Origin: Microvelia longipes
Taxonomy: Eukaryota; Arthropoda; Insecta; Hemiptera; Veliidae
Assembly: GCA_018340805.1 (NCBI GenBank)
Contig: JACMZG010001914.1
Coordinates: forward strand, 3,239,969-3,303,968
Reading direction: 5' to 3'
Length of the DNA stretch: 64,000 nt
Position numbers and translations under genes: made by a program. This document shows, piece after piece, positions 1-13,400 of the stretch; the stretch's first letter is position 1, and every line of letters starts with the position of its first letter. The notes below the pieces were generated by a model. That model did no database searches. It was given only the letters and a program-made list of their open reading frames with translations, and was not told where the DNA came from.

Positions 1-451
1 CTGCTGTGTATAATTAGAAATGTAAGCATAATAACTTTTGAGTCACATTATTTTTAGATTTATTGTAATAGTTATTAGTTTATAAATATTTTAAGTATTT
101 ATGTTCCTTTTCACTGTTAACACCTGTTTCCTAGACTGTTCAACACAGCTAACCTTCCCCAACCAGTACCCCTAACCACACCACTCACAATCCTTCCTCT
201 GCTCCCTCCTCCTACTTACTACCAAAATACCAGTCCTGTAAACAGTCTGATGATGACTGTAAAAGTCCGAAACGGTCAGTTATAATTTTTTAATACTATA
301 TATTATATATACTATATTATATTATATATTTTACTACTATATTATATTATATTACTATATACTATAGTGGTTGACTATATATTAATTGTTTTTAATTATA
401 GTGATTTTTTATATTAAACACCATGGTGAGACAAATTGTTGCAACTCCTAC

Positions 452-1198
452 CTATTTCCCGAAATGGCTTTGAGGAATCTCCAATATGAAGGCCTAAGTG
501 CGTCGGGCTCAAGGATACCAGCATGAAATAAAACTGCCGTGCTGATAGAGTAAAGTATTTCTGTACTGTACGGAACATTCCATAGATAACCTTTACTGAT
601 ACCTTTGTTGTATATAACCTACAAACATAAATACATAATATATTAAGAGACTATTGTCACTAAGACAATTCAACACCTTGATACTCATGTATTTTTTGTT
701 TTGTTTTAATAAAATTATTTACATTAAGTTTTATAAATACTTTAAACAACGTGTACTGTACCAATGAATATATGTATATATATATATAATTATATATATA
801 TTATATTAAATATATATATATATATTATATATATATATATATATAATATATATATATATATATTTCATAGTATATATTATAGAGGATTTGATTATTGATT
901 ATTATCCGTGACATAATATAATTGAGTGTTTATAAAACTAGACAAAAAATTCTAGGGATATGGCCACGTTTCGGGCAAATTTCCTTAAAAAATTGTGCTT
1001 AAAAATCCATCTCTTGCTTAAGGTTCCGGTTTATGCTTTACTACTTAAGCAGTTATTCAAATATTAAGTACTACTCAAAACTCATTTTTCCTGTATTTTT
1101 GAAAGGTAATGCGCTAAAACCTTTAAAGAAAAACACCAACTGAGCATTAAACTATGAGGTGTGTCCCCTTCCCATTAGAGGCATATATATATATATAT

Positions 1199-1243
<45 letters not shown>

Positions 1244-4200
1244 TATATATTATATATTTATTATTACTTATTATATATATATATATATATATATACTATA
1301 TGTATCACACACACTTATAATATACAGTATAAAATGATATAACAAAAATATATAATTAAACTAAGACTCACATTGAATGTTTTCCACATGAAGTACAGAG
1401 CTATGGTGTTGTCTCTGAATAAGATAAATGAAAGACCTGCTAAGGCACCAGCTGGATACGCAAACCTCTGGTCGTCTACTCCTGTCTTATGTCTTAACAG
1501 ACACATAACTCCCTAGGGCAAACAATATATTTTATTCCCCGGGAAAAATAAACATATAAAATATAAAAACACACAAAAGAATACACAACATAAAATATTT
1601 GGCAGGTCTTTGGATTCAACTCTATCTCACCAGTGGGTGGAATTACATCATGCAGAGGATTTCATGTCTGTCTTTTAATTCAATTGAGAATTTCAGAGGT
1701 GTTAGCTCTCGGGACATAATTTACTGGGCTCCATCCTGACTCCTCCTCTACAAAATTGGCAGGAACTTCGGACCTTACTTGCACAAACTAATTTTACACA
1801 ATTCTCCATTACGGTGGATATACGGTGGCAACAATAATAAAACCTTCTCACCTAACACACTACAAATCCCGCCCTTTTTCCTTTTCACCTCTCTTCTCGT
1901 CCTCTTTTACCAACCATAGAACCAACCACTAAAGTCCAACTAACCGGTGGATTCTGAATTTATAAGGGTGACCAAGACTTAGATAGAGAGACTGTTGAAG
2001 TTGCCAATATTTTGTTTAACTTTTAAAAATATGAAAATTTTAATCGGATAAATTAGCATAGGTATGTAGCTTATAGAACAGGCTTGCCAATATCCTTTCA
2101 AAATTGTGAAAACATACTAACAAGTAATAGTTATGATGTAATGATATTTCCCTGAGCAGTTGGTCCCTAAGGCGTATGCCAATGTGTTTAACTCCCGAAG
2201 CAAAGGCCGAGGGAGTTATGACTATTAACTCTTGAGACGAAACCGAGGAAGGTTATTGCGAGGAGGAAAATACCATTTTACTCCCAATGTGCATACAAGG
2301 TTTTATCTTTGGACGTTGATTTTATTTTAATACGTTAAACAAAACGTATTTTGTTTATACAACAGTATTTTATTCTAATTTTTTGGTCGGGCCCCCCAAC
2401 AAATTTTGGAGGTGCTGCCCCAAAAAAAAATCAAAACTTTTTTTATTGCTCCAAACTACTTCTTTTGACCTGAAACGGATTTTGAGCCAATAAAAAATTG
2501 TCCCCCTAATAAATTTTAGGGGTGCCACCCTAGGGAAAATTACAACAAAATTTTGGTCACCTGTATAAATTTAGAAAATACCACTCCTCTAAAAATATAA
2601 TTGGCTCTAATAACCTAATAATAGGAGACATTTTTTTATTCCCAAGGGAGAAAAAGTAACTTTTTCTCCCTTGGAAGTGAAAATGCTTCTTTACTTCCTA
2701 AAAACTAGTCAATAAACTTTACATTATACACTGTCTGGAGATAAACATGTTTTTAATGTCTGAGGATATGCAAAGTTCAAGGTCCCTGTACCCATTACTT
2801 TCAAAGAGTTTACCTTAAATATAACATTAAATGAAGAGAAAACAGCTCCTAATCTCATGGTGTCCATGCTGAACAGTATTTGGGTTAGCTTAGATGGATT
2901 TCTCATTATCCTTCTCTGCTGAACAACCAATTTCAGACAAAGCTGAATTCCATACCCTAGCAAGAACATCCGAGCACCATCCTACCACACACAAAATTAT
3001 ACAAATAATAAAATAACAATAAATAATTTGAAATTCTTTTAGCAGACAACTAGAAGTCCAGGAGGTATAGCACAGAGTTTTGGTCTCGCACTATCAGATG
3101 CACCAAATCTGTTGTAAAGATTATTCTGGCCTGCAGAATAGGTCAAGCATCTCTGCAATCTATAGGCTTAGAGAATATATTAGCTATTACATTGAGATTA
3201 AATAAGACTTAAATCTATATGACAAAAAACTAGGGACCTCTATTTTAAATTATTTTTTGTTATTTAAATAAATTTTTGTTATTATTTATTATGTTAAGCC
3301 TTGAAAAAGATAAAATTATATCGAAAGCTCGGCAAAATTAGTTTTTTTTTTATTATTTTGGACCTATTCTTCCTCAAAATCTTTAATAACTTACATCTAT
3401 GTTAATAACATAGAAATGATTCTCACTCAATCTTAAGTGATGTTATTGAATACCTTGTTAATAACATAGGGATAAGTCTTACTCAATATCAAGTGATGTT
3501 ATTAAATAACATACTTGGTTCCTGAACTACATTAATCTGTAAAATAACATATTAGGTAAAAAACAATTCAAAATGTCATTGCTTACCCTGGTTATATACT
3601 GTAGACAGGTAGCAGGGTGAGGACATGTAGGGTGGGGAGGTATACTAGACAGTAATCCTTGTACCTTACTCCGTATATTACAGTAAGTTTTAAGTAGAAT
3701 ATTTTTGCCAGTGTACCTGAGTGACTCTGTCTCGGGCTGAGCTTCCCGTCTCTCGTACCCTCTCTCCTCACAGGGTCCAACCAGGAATCTAAAACAGGAG
3801 CAGAGTATTAAAAAGTAATATAAGACAGGTGATTTTTTTCTGTTTTTTTGTTCCATTGAACTTGTTTGTTAGGGTTGGCACTGATGATGGCCTCTAGTTA
3901 GGTTGAAGGCTATTTGCCAAAAAAGTTTTGTTTCGTGGAGAAACTTTTATTGTTTCATTATTTAATGGTGATATAAGAGGCGAATCCATAATATTTTCTC
4001 TATCTGAACTTTTCAAACATTTTTAATCATTTAAGATTTTTTTAACTTTAATTTCACAACAGGAAATGTAAAATTAAATGTTTACTATGAAAAGACTGTA
4101 TTCCTTTATTATAAAAATGAAATCCACAAGCAATGCTTATAATCATGTAATAATGAGAAATTTGTTACCTGAGAAACCCATAGATAGGGTCTGAAGAAAT

Positions 4201-5917
4201 ATGATCTCCTCTAAAAAAATACAGCAGTTGAGCTATAGATAATGAGAATATAATAACATCACCATATATAAGTGGTTTGACTAGTTTCCTGGCCACTGCC
4301 ATCCTGAATAGTGTTTCCGAGGCCTGTAAATAACAGACATGGTCAATAGAGTGGCAAACATATGGTCAAGCCAGACAAATAGATAACATTGATGGGTTCA
4401 TTTTTTGCAAATTAACTGAATATTTTTAAAAAATCCTTAAAAGTGTTTGCTTAGCAAATAATTATCAGGGTTTCTTAGATACAAAATATACTTTGTTGGG
4501 AGTTTTTATGGCCCTGTTGAGTTAAATAGTTGCATTTCAGTACCAAATTTTAAATTGCTAGCTATTGCAGATTTTGAGATGTTACAAAAAGTATATGGGC
4601 TTCAAAAATTCTTCGAAAACCCTAAAAATAAAAATAAGAAGAACAGCATTTAATAAAAGAAAAGAGGAACTGCTCTACAAGTATTTCCACTTCCATGCTT
4701 TCAAAATAACTGGTTAATAGATAACTATGTACAAAGAATTTTAAGAGGATATAGATCTATATGTTCTACTGCGTAGTTGTTTGATTTAAGCAGCCCAGCT
4801 CATACAAAACATCACCCTGGTACACAATCTAAAGTTAAACATATCAAAAATATACTCACAACATTGGTAACATAAAGACATAATAAGTTTCTCCTGGAAG
4901 GTCTCTCTACATTGATAGCAACATAGCTAGCTAGCACACAGGGTAAGAAAGCCACTGACAGGAAATTAAAATCCCCAAATATTCTCCTGCAAACAAAGCA
5001 TGTTTACACTTTCAACAAAAGTGAAAAATTGTTGAAATTCCTCTCCAACAACTTCTATTCCTCTTTGAAAACTTCAATTCCCCTTTGACAACTAACAATC
5101 CCCTTTGACAACTTCCATTTCCCTATGACAACTTCAATTTCCCTTTGACAACTAAACTAACAATCCCCTTTGACAACTTCCATTCCCCTGCGACAACTTC
5201 CATTCCCTCCTAAACTTTAGTTAGTTTCTATCAGCCCCTCATACAGGTGGAAAAAAGGGGTCTTTGTACCTCTCAGAAGAAGTCCATCGTGTATTGGTTG
5301 TTGTTTCCTATTTTCTGTCACTACTTGGCACTTCTCCATGTTATTAGAAAAATCTACAAGTGACTTATCTGTTAATACAACTGAGAATCCACCGGTTGGT
5401 TGCACTTGGGTGGATCTGTAGTCGGTAAAAAGGAAGGGGAAAGAAGACAGGTCCCGTTAAAATGCAGTACTTGTAATAGCGTTTTAAACGAGCTTCATTT
5501 AAAATTAAAAAAAATATGATTAGCTATTATTGTTATTTAGATCTATTAAATAGTTATAATAAAGTAATATTTACCTAAGGAAACAAACAAACATAGAGAA
5601 GACCGTGGCATTGGTTGTAAGGAAAGCCGTGGACTGGATGATGCCGAGAATTGTTTTTTGAACATCTCGACTGCTTGGTAACTTTCGCCTCACTAGCAAA
5701 CCTATCTGGAAGACAAAATAAATTATTTTATAACATTTTACAAAGCAATCTTTAAGTTTTAGTACATGGGAGACAAGGGAATATACACCCCCAGGAAAAT
5801 CAGGAAGAGTTAGACTCACCCAAATAACTATTGTTAGAACAAGTTTGATTTACAAACCCAAGACAGAAAAAAAGGGGGGCTTTTGGCCCTCATACACACA
5901 CACACACACACAAACAA

Positions 5918-5950
<33 letters not shown>

Positions 5951-7870
5951 TATATATATAATATATTAGTATATATATATATAATAATATAAATATATAT
6001 AAAATAATATAATAATAAGGTATGTATTATATATATATATTATATATTAATATATTATATTAAATAGAGGCATTGGTAATAACCTAACCTATTGTGACAA
6101 GTTTAATGTTGTTAATAAACTCAATATTAATTAGTCCAGACATTTAATATGAGTCATTATAAGTAATTTAAATAGCCATAATAAAATTTATTGATTAAAA
6201 ATAATAATTATCACATGGAGGTAATGATAGTGAACCAATTAACTAGTTATAAATGTAACCAAATACCCAATACTTAAACATTAGCTAATACATTTTTTTA
6301 TTTTTGTATATCTAATATCTCAAAATATGTAAAAACTGTAATAACATTTCTTGTTTATTCATTTCAGCATATTTTCTTAGGAAATTGGGATCGTTGTTTT
6401 TTATTTTTTAGATCATAGTTGCCTGCAACTCTTGATACCTAACCTCCTTCGCATATCTAAATAACTACAGTTTTAAGTGCTGAATACAGCTTTGCACCAG
6501 GGAAACACTAAGTGTGGTCTCTATACCCCAAGGAAAGCCTTTAAGGGGGTCTGCCAGTATGTCATCAAACTATTATACCAATATCTGCAAACATTTTATT
6601 AGCTTAACAGTTTATAAGCTTTCTGTTATTAATTTAGATATAAGATAACGTCCATAAATAAAGTAATTACTAAGCAAGATTCATTGGTAAATGAAAGCAT
6701 TTACTTTTCTGTTTTACGTAAAATGAGTAAAAAAGTGGTCAGATTCTTCATTGAATTTAAAATTTATAGACCTGCCACATTTATGTTGGTAGGAATAAGA
6801 AACATCAAAGATTACAAAAGAAATTGTTATTGGACATTATTAAACCATACAAATTATGAGGGTTTATTTTGAGTAATTATATCTTACCAAAAACCACTTG
6901 CATGGTAAAATACTCCCCGCCAAGTCTTTGGTTCAAAAAGGTAGGGAAATCAAATTCAAAGTCTCTCTAAGTCACATCCGTTTTAGTTGGAGACAGTCAT
7001 TGGCGTTTTAAAAGTGAAGATGCAAGGTTGGCAATACTAAAGGGACTTATTTAAATTGAGAGGCAATCATCAGCTTCTTCAACTTGTCGACATGCTCGCA
7101 GATTGCATCAATAATAAAGCTATATTTACCTTAGAGGTAGAGTTGGCAAGGATATGGGTGTAGTTCCTGAATATACCCTTATCATTTCATTCGTTGTTCA
7201 GGATCTATGAAGGTAAAACTGCTCCAATTATTACAACTGCTAAAATCTGTTATGTAAATCATACTGTGGTGTAAATCATTTATCTCCATGAAAACCAATA
7301 AATTGTATAATACCTCATAAAATAGCAGAAGTATAAAACTTGTAAACGTTGCTGGCATGCCGCTAAGATTTTAATGAAAAAAGCTGCCTTTCAATTTAAA
7401 TAAGCCCCTTCAATACTGCCAACCTATGAACTTCACTTTAAAACTCCAATGACAGTCTCCAACCAAAACAGACATGACTTGGAGGGACAGAAAATATATT
7501 TTTACAACTTTTTTAAAGATTTGGCAGGGAGTTTTTTTAACACGCAAGTGATTTTTGAAAAGATTATACTATACACTAAACATCGACTAGCAAATATGAA
7601 ACTTCCTTTAGGACTATTACACAATGTAAAAACAATACAATTATTTTCACAATTGTAAAAGTGACACAAGGAGTCAAACACCAGTTTTCTACACCAAAAA
7701 ATTATAAAATCCCAAATACTTACACTATAGGCAACCACATATATCCTAAAGGATTCTAAGAGAGCATCTTTAGTCAACCAAATTGACATATTAGAACAAC
7801 TCGGATCATAAGGATGAAAATATTCATGACAAGATGTATCAATACTTTGTAATTTACTAAACAGAACCAT
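452..7870 (-). CDS. TMEM135: TMEM135-like transmembrane protein (partial, 3' end beyond window)
   Basis: Eight exons on the minus strand, in transcript order: 7724-7870, 5575-5705, 4860-4986, 4169-4323, 3587-3788, 2814-2981, 1372-1512, 452-618. All have GT/AG borders and all phases agree, giving 412 codons plus two bases. The family is about 458 aa in mammals, so roughly 45 C-terminal residues lie in an exon I could not find, probably left of position 1. The start ATG at 7870 fits the family N-terminus, with a Cys-His-rich opening (CHEYFHPYDPSC) followed by a segment like the family's ESLKIYAPLYLI. Later landmarks are SRDVQKTILGIIQSTAFLTT, ASYVAINVERPSRRNLLCLY, ASETLFRMAVARK, the cysteine-rich PHPTCPHPATC stretch, RMFLLGYGIQ, AGALAGLSFI and LRPSYWRFL. 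TMEM135 is a multi-pass protein of mitochondria, peroxisomes and lipid droplets, linked to mitochondrial dynamics and fat metabolism; that role comes from family knowledge. It is divergently paired with the SERP1 gene. Confidence 0.88.
773..862. repeat. TA microsatellite
   Basis: Interrupted (TA)n run in a TMEM135 intron. Similar tracts lie at 1177-1300 and 5900-6060 in the same gene. Confidence 0.95.
2140..2330. repeat. Interspersed repeat, copy 1 (CCGAGGGAGTTATG family)
   Basis: This stretch shares the ordered blocks TTTCCCTGAGCA, GCCGAGGGAGTTAT, TTATTGCGAGG and CATACAAGRTTTTATCT with 62200-62460. The spacing is kept, so both are copies of one interspersed repeat. No coding potential is seen. 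Confidence 0.6.
3880..3960 (+). repeat. LINE 3'-end-like hairpin motif
   Basis: The sequence CTGATGATGGCCTCTAGTTA followed by AGGTTGAAGGC resembles the 3' UTR stem (GATGATGACC...GGTCGAAA) common at the ends of insect non-LTR elements. Related motifs occur at 245-285, about 54405-54440 (inverted) and 55797-55845. Only the terminal fragments are visible, with no coding part attached. Confidence 0.35.
5025..5215. repeat. Short tandem repeat (TTTGACAACTTCCATTCCCC type)
   Basis: About eight degenerate units of 19-24 bases lie in TMEM135 intron 2, with cores CCCCTTTGACAACTTCCATT and AACTAACAATC. Confidence 0.8.
6961..7488. repeat. MITE-like inverted-repeat element in TMEM135 intron 1
   Basis: The first ~115 bases (GTCTCTCTAAGTCACATCCG, then TTTTAGTTGGAGACAGTCAT) are repeated, inverted and imperfect, at the right end (about 7376-7488). 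The interior is AT-rich and non-coding. The size (~530 bp) and long TIRs fit a non-autonomous DNA transposon. No clear target-site duplication was found. Confidence 0.6.
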
Positions 7871-8676
7871 CTTCAAACTTCAAATTTCACTCTAAACCGA
7901 GTAAATGGGTCTGAAAAACACTATCCAACCCTTGCTATCACATTACACTAGATTAAAACGTTATGTAAAAACAATCGAAATTTCCCATCAGATTATAATG
8001 ATAACAATTATCAAAAATACTACACTCTAGAATGAAATATTAATTCTTTAACGTCCTTGTTTTACAAAATTTGAAGGAAATCAAGCAATTTACGATAATA
8101 AAAGTTGGCCGGGTGGGGGAAATAAATATAAGTCAAATTCTTCTTATTTTTTACACTTCTTTTATTTTTCCTTTCCTGTATTATAGATATGTCGGACATT
8201 TCTTTTTTCATCAGACGATTTCTTAATCGTCTTGTTGTCTTCAAAAGTTGTTGTCTTCAACAACTCATATAATCTAATCTTTTCTTAAGAAATCCTACAG
8301 TTTATAAGTGGTTCCACAAACAATAGTTTCATCTAATAAAAAAACTACCATTGCCTTCTTTTCCTATATTATTTTAGAACCCTTTTACCAAAAACAAATC
8401 TAGATTTATTTCAAAATTTAAAGGGGTTTCACCAATCGAGTGGCTGTGCATCATTTAAAAATCAAAAATCTCTAGAAAGATCTTTTCTAGATTTTTACAA
8501 TTGCGCAGTTGGTTAACCTGTATCGTTTTTGTTAAAACGTCAAAAAGGCCGAGCTGGCAAAAAGTGTTTATTTTCTTTTTTACTGCTCCACATATCGGAC
8601 AGGAATCTGTAATAGTTTTTTAGATTAATTTTTCGTAAAATATTCTCATTACTAGTTTAACAATCAATTTATAACA
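7871..8676. promoter_or_regulatory. Divergent intergenic region, TMEM135 / SERP1
   Basis: About 800 bases separate the two start codons, which face away from each other. Both 5' UTRs and a shared or paired promoter must lie here or begin here. I see no convincing TATA box in a useful position and no repeat filling the gap. The 8062-8244 open frame on the minus strand is low-complexity and not gene-like. Promoter function is inferred from layout only. Confidence 0.4.
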
Positions 8677-10436
8677 ATGGCTCCCAAACAAAGAATGCGT
8701 TTCGCCAATGAAAAAGCAAGTAAAAATGTAACCCAGCGTGGAAACGTACCCAAGTCTACTGTAAGTAACAAATTTAATCAATTCGTCTTCACTTTATAAT
8801 AATTAAAGCAATTTCACTTTTTCTTTATATTTTACAATTTTTATGGTCTAATAATTATACTCCGTTCCTATTATAAGAGACCATATGTGACTATCAAACG
8901 AGTCCCTGCTTTCTTGAATTGATTTGTTTATCCTACTGATAAAATAAAAAATGTATCTTCCAGGCGATGTTAAGTAGTCCTGCATATCTTTGACATAAAA
9001 ACTATTAGCTTCCAAAATATACTTTAGTATTATAATCACAATACAAGGGCTAAACACATGCAGCTCTGGCTTCAAAAATAAATACGTAACAGAATCCAAA
9101 TTTATTTGAAATTATTGTGACATATAATTAAAGTTGCTGCTATAGGCTGATACTAGTAGGGACTCAATATGTTGGGCTTTACCCGCTTACATTAATAAAT
9201 AACTTAAACACCAACTCAAAGCTTGTTACTGGTGTAGTTTCTCTATCGAAAGCATAGATTAGTCTCATAACCAAAGTTTTATAAATAGAACAAGTTGTGG
9301 AGCTCGTATACCGCGCTAAAACCCCGAAATCGTGTAGTGCTAAAAAAATCCGCCAGGGGCATGACGATCTTTTATGAAGCAGTTATCAGCCGATTTCCTA
9401 TCATTTTACATTTGATTAGTCCTGGTTTCGTGCTTGTTTAAGAATATTTAAGTGCCTTTAAGACTTTAATTAAACTTTATGAGCCTGATTTTCATTTATT
9501 ATGAACATTATTACTCCTTCTTGTTATTTAAGTTTTTTTATAAGTTTGTTTTATAAGTTATCATTGATTTTTTGATATTTTTTTAAATTCATTGCTCAGA
9601 AAACTCTTAATTTACCCACGTTTTTTTATTATTTCTATTTTTTTATCTAGCTTTAGTTTTCGATATATATTTAATTACCTGAGCAGTAACAGCACGACTG
9701 ATTATTATTTTTTTTCAATTGCTCAAAGAATATGCGCATATTTATACCATAGATTATACAGTACTCAGCACAACTTTGTTTACATTCATTTGAAGTTCAG
9801 TTCATATTTTTTTGTTCATATATTATTTATTTCAAAACAATTCAATAACAAGTCGTGACGCTACTACTCAGGTTAATTAATATAAACCGAAAACTTTAGC
9901 AAAAATTGGACTGATAAGCAATAAAGTTTTCTTTTCGTCTGAATTTCTTAGAAAATTCGGCGCGGACCTCTATGCTAGATTTAATAAGAAGTTAGAAACT
10001 TAAATACTATAAATAAGACGATAAAAAATTAGTGCCGGTACCAAACTTCAACCCTAAGAACCCTTGGTTTAAGTAGTTTATCGATTCCAGATCAGTTTTA
10101 TTAGATTCAGCACCACAAAAAACATTGAAAACGACAACCTACTCGAAAATTATTGTTTACTAACCGTTATTTTGGTTTTCTGTTATTTTCCATGGTTTTT
10201 TAACTTTTTGGTCACTTAGAGTGGTCGTATTGACTTCGGACTGGGTTCATTCAATTCAGCGTCCCAAATTTTTGACCAATCATTTTTACGATATTGAAAA
10301 TCGTTAACAAAATTGTACCATGGGGATCGTATCCTTTCCCAAGGTTAATTTTTTACCAAGTTAGACAGAATAATATTCATCCATTCGACAGATAGCATGT
10401 TTACAAAAACGCGCTAGAAATACATAAAATAAAAAT

Positions 10437-10494
<58 letters not shown>

Positions 10495-13400
10495 TAATTA
10501 TATATATATGCATTTACAGTTTTACAAATCGTACTTTTTCGTGGTTTGGGACCTCTGAAACAGATGTTGACAAAAAAAAAGTGGTGACAAAAATACCATA
10601 TTTGGGAATAGTTACCAAAATATTTATTATAAATTTTAACTTTCGCGAGTCAAATTGCACAGGGTAGACACTACTTTTTGAAAATATAAGACCATGTTTA
10701 TAAAAATTAAATGTTGCTGTATGTGAAATGTTCCACCCTAAATATTGACGTATTTAGCGATTGTTTAAATACTAAGCTCTAAAGTAATTAATTTAATACA
10801 AATATTGTAGTTATTTATAAAACTTTAAATGTATTTGTACCAAAAACGATTAATATTTCTTACTTTTCAAGCTAACTATTGACATACGTTTTTGTCTATT
10901 TTCTTATAATATTAACAAAATTAATACAAATAGAATCATATTAAAACTATTACATGTCAAAAGAAATCAAGTCCAAGTACAAAGAATAGTTTATTAGCGA
11001 TAAGTCGATCTACAAAATTAAAAAAAGTAAATAATAGCTTAAAAACATAATATCTGTAATGTATTTAAATAGAAAAAGGTAAGCGTAAACGAAAGTAGCG
11101 CTTACTAGTGAGTATTTGAGGTACTAACAGTAATATGGGGTACACTTTTCAGCTGAGCTCCACAACTTGTTCTATTTATAAAACTTTGCTCATAACTGTT
11201 AAGACTTTACAGTAAAACTATAAGTTGTGGTTTCATACTGTTTACTCACACAAACATATTTGTTACAATCAATTTGTGTAAATTGTCAAGACTTCATTTA
11301 ATAATTTTTTTATAAATTTAAAGGCTGCTTTCGCAAATAACCTTTATTTAACCGTACAAAAATAAGAGTGATAAAGGAAAAAACCATGTAAAGATACAAT
11401 TTAAACTTAAACCACAGTAAACTTTTTTAGTTCATATATATATAAAAAGGGTAATTTTGCCCGTTATTGTATTAATAAATAAATAAATAAACAAGGTTTT
11501 AAAATATTTTCTTGGAAAAATGCTTATTCAAATATAGTGAAAGTAGAAGTGTAGCCAGTCTTAATAGTGGAAAAATCTGAGAAATTTCTGGAATACCCTC
11601 TTTCATAATCAGTGCTACTTGGTCAAAATATAGATATGAATATTTTTTATGTTTTCTTTTTAATAATTAATCAACTAAAAATAAATTAATCTCCTAAATT
11701 TAATTGCATTATCAAAGATTTTATTTTAAATTTGTGGTAAATTTAAAAAAAAATTAAAACTTTCAAAAAAATCTGTTTTCTTTTAAAGAATAAATTTTAT
11801 AATATTAATGAAGTTTAGAAAACTCTGCATTGCAGATGAAACCAAATATTTTTGCTTAACACGATATTATTTTGAACTATAGTGGAATAGAATTAACAAA
11901 TGACTTCGGGCTTTTGCTATGACTGAAAATGTCGAAAGAAAAAACAATTTGGACACTATTGTAGGGGTACTTTTAGCAACTATTGTAATTGTAGAGGAGG
12001 TTTTACCTAATGACATGTTGCCTGTCGTTGATTTAGGTTACTTTTTATGATAAAAATTTGTTTAAAACCATAACAAATACCTATTTTTTTATATTTTTCC
12101 GGTGCAATAAAACAACAGAGGGTTTGTTTACAAAATATTATGACATTTGACATTCTTCTGTCCATTACAGAGTTTCAGCTGTTTGTAAGATATTAAGAGA
12201 ACTTGATTCTTTATAAATTCAATCTTTCTAAACTCGCACTAGTTTTTGAAAGCCGTTTCTTCGTTTATTGTCCTATTTATCTATACTTTAAACCCATAAT
12301 GGTGTTGTATAGTTGTTACTTTTTTTTAAAGTTTAACAAACCTCATTTATATTGAAAGTGACAACACTGCATGCTCTCAGTCAGTCACTTTGTTGTTTTC
12401 GTTTCATCTCTCACATTTTTCTCAGAATACAGTTATGCCAGCCCGACTCTAAATCTAATAACAGTTCCTATTATTTTGTTGATGTATTTTTCTATTAATT
12501 TCAGAAACTTGCTGAAGAAAAATACCCTGTAGGACCCTGGCTCCTCGCTCTCTTTGTTTTCGTAGTCTGCGGCTCAGGTATTTACTAAACTATTTTCAGT
12601 TTCTTTCAGACTAAATTAATTTGGAGTGGGAAAAATAAATCAACCTGTCTTTAGCCATCCCACACATTGTGGGCACTTCCATAGATGATAGTAGCAATCA
12701 TTAGGCTTAGAAATTAAATCTAATGTTGACTATCATTTATTTGAACAATGTAGTAACCTTGTTTGTGATGGTAAAGATCAGCCCAAAAATGCTAATGCTT
12801 ACATGAACTTGACCATAGAGGTGCTTGTTGGTCCTTTTGAGTTTTGGTCTTGTCAATTTTTTATAATTTCTAAAATGTATATTCAAATTAGATTTATATA
12901 TGAGTGTGTGTTTGAGTGTGTATGATATTTGTGTTTTTATTCTTTTCTTTGGCATGTGGTAATTATTTTTCAAACACTTTTCTATATCTGAATGGAACTT
13001 GATATTAAAACCGACCCCATAAATGCTGAGAACACTTTTTTCATTTACATGTGCTATTCTCACATCCAATACATAAAGATTTAAGACATTTCTAAATTGG
13101 CTCCGATGTAGAACAGAATCACAATATGTAATCCTAACTATTAGCAAAAATAGTCAAGCATCAAACTGAAATTTTATCTTGTCGCACGTATTATTTTTCT
13201 AGAATATGCTCTTGAATTTTGTAAAACACCATACTTATAGATTTTACGAGATAGGCTTTTATACTGCAAATTTTTTAATAACTGTTTATTTAGTATATTT
13301 CTTGTGATGGTACACATCATCAGAAATTCAAAGTAAAGTAGAAGCTGTCACAATATTCAAGTTTTTAATATTTATCTCAAATTAACAATACAAGTAAAAA

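Noticed and set aside
1..451. Missing TMEM135 terminal exon
   Set aside because: Searched for the family C-terminus on the minus strand; only repeat-like and LINE-tail-like sequence (GATGATGACTGTAAAAGTCC) seen.
5217..5405. 62-codon minus frame inside the TMEM135 locus
   Set aside because: The TMEM135 exons on either side (4860-4986 and 5575-5705) join in phase without it.
12737..13147. 136-codon minus-strand frame in SERP1 intron 2
   Set aside because: Low-complexity, Lys/Asn/Ile-rich, no recognisable domain and no splice partners. Possibly an old transposon piece, but unsupported.
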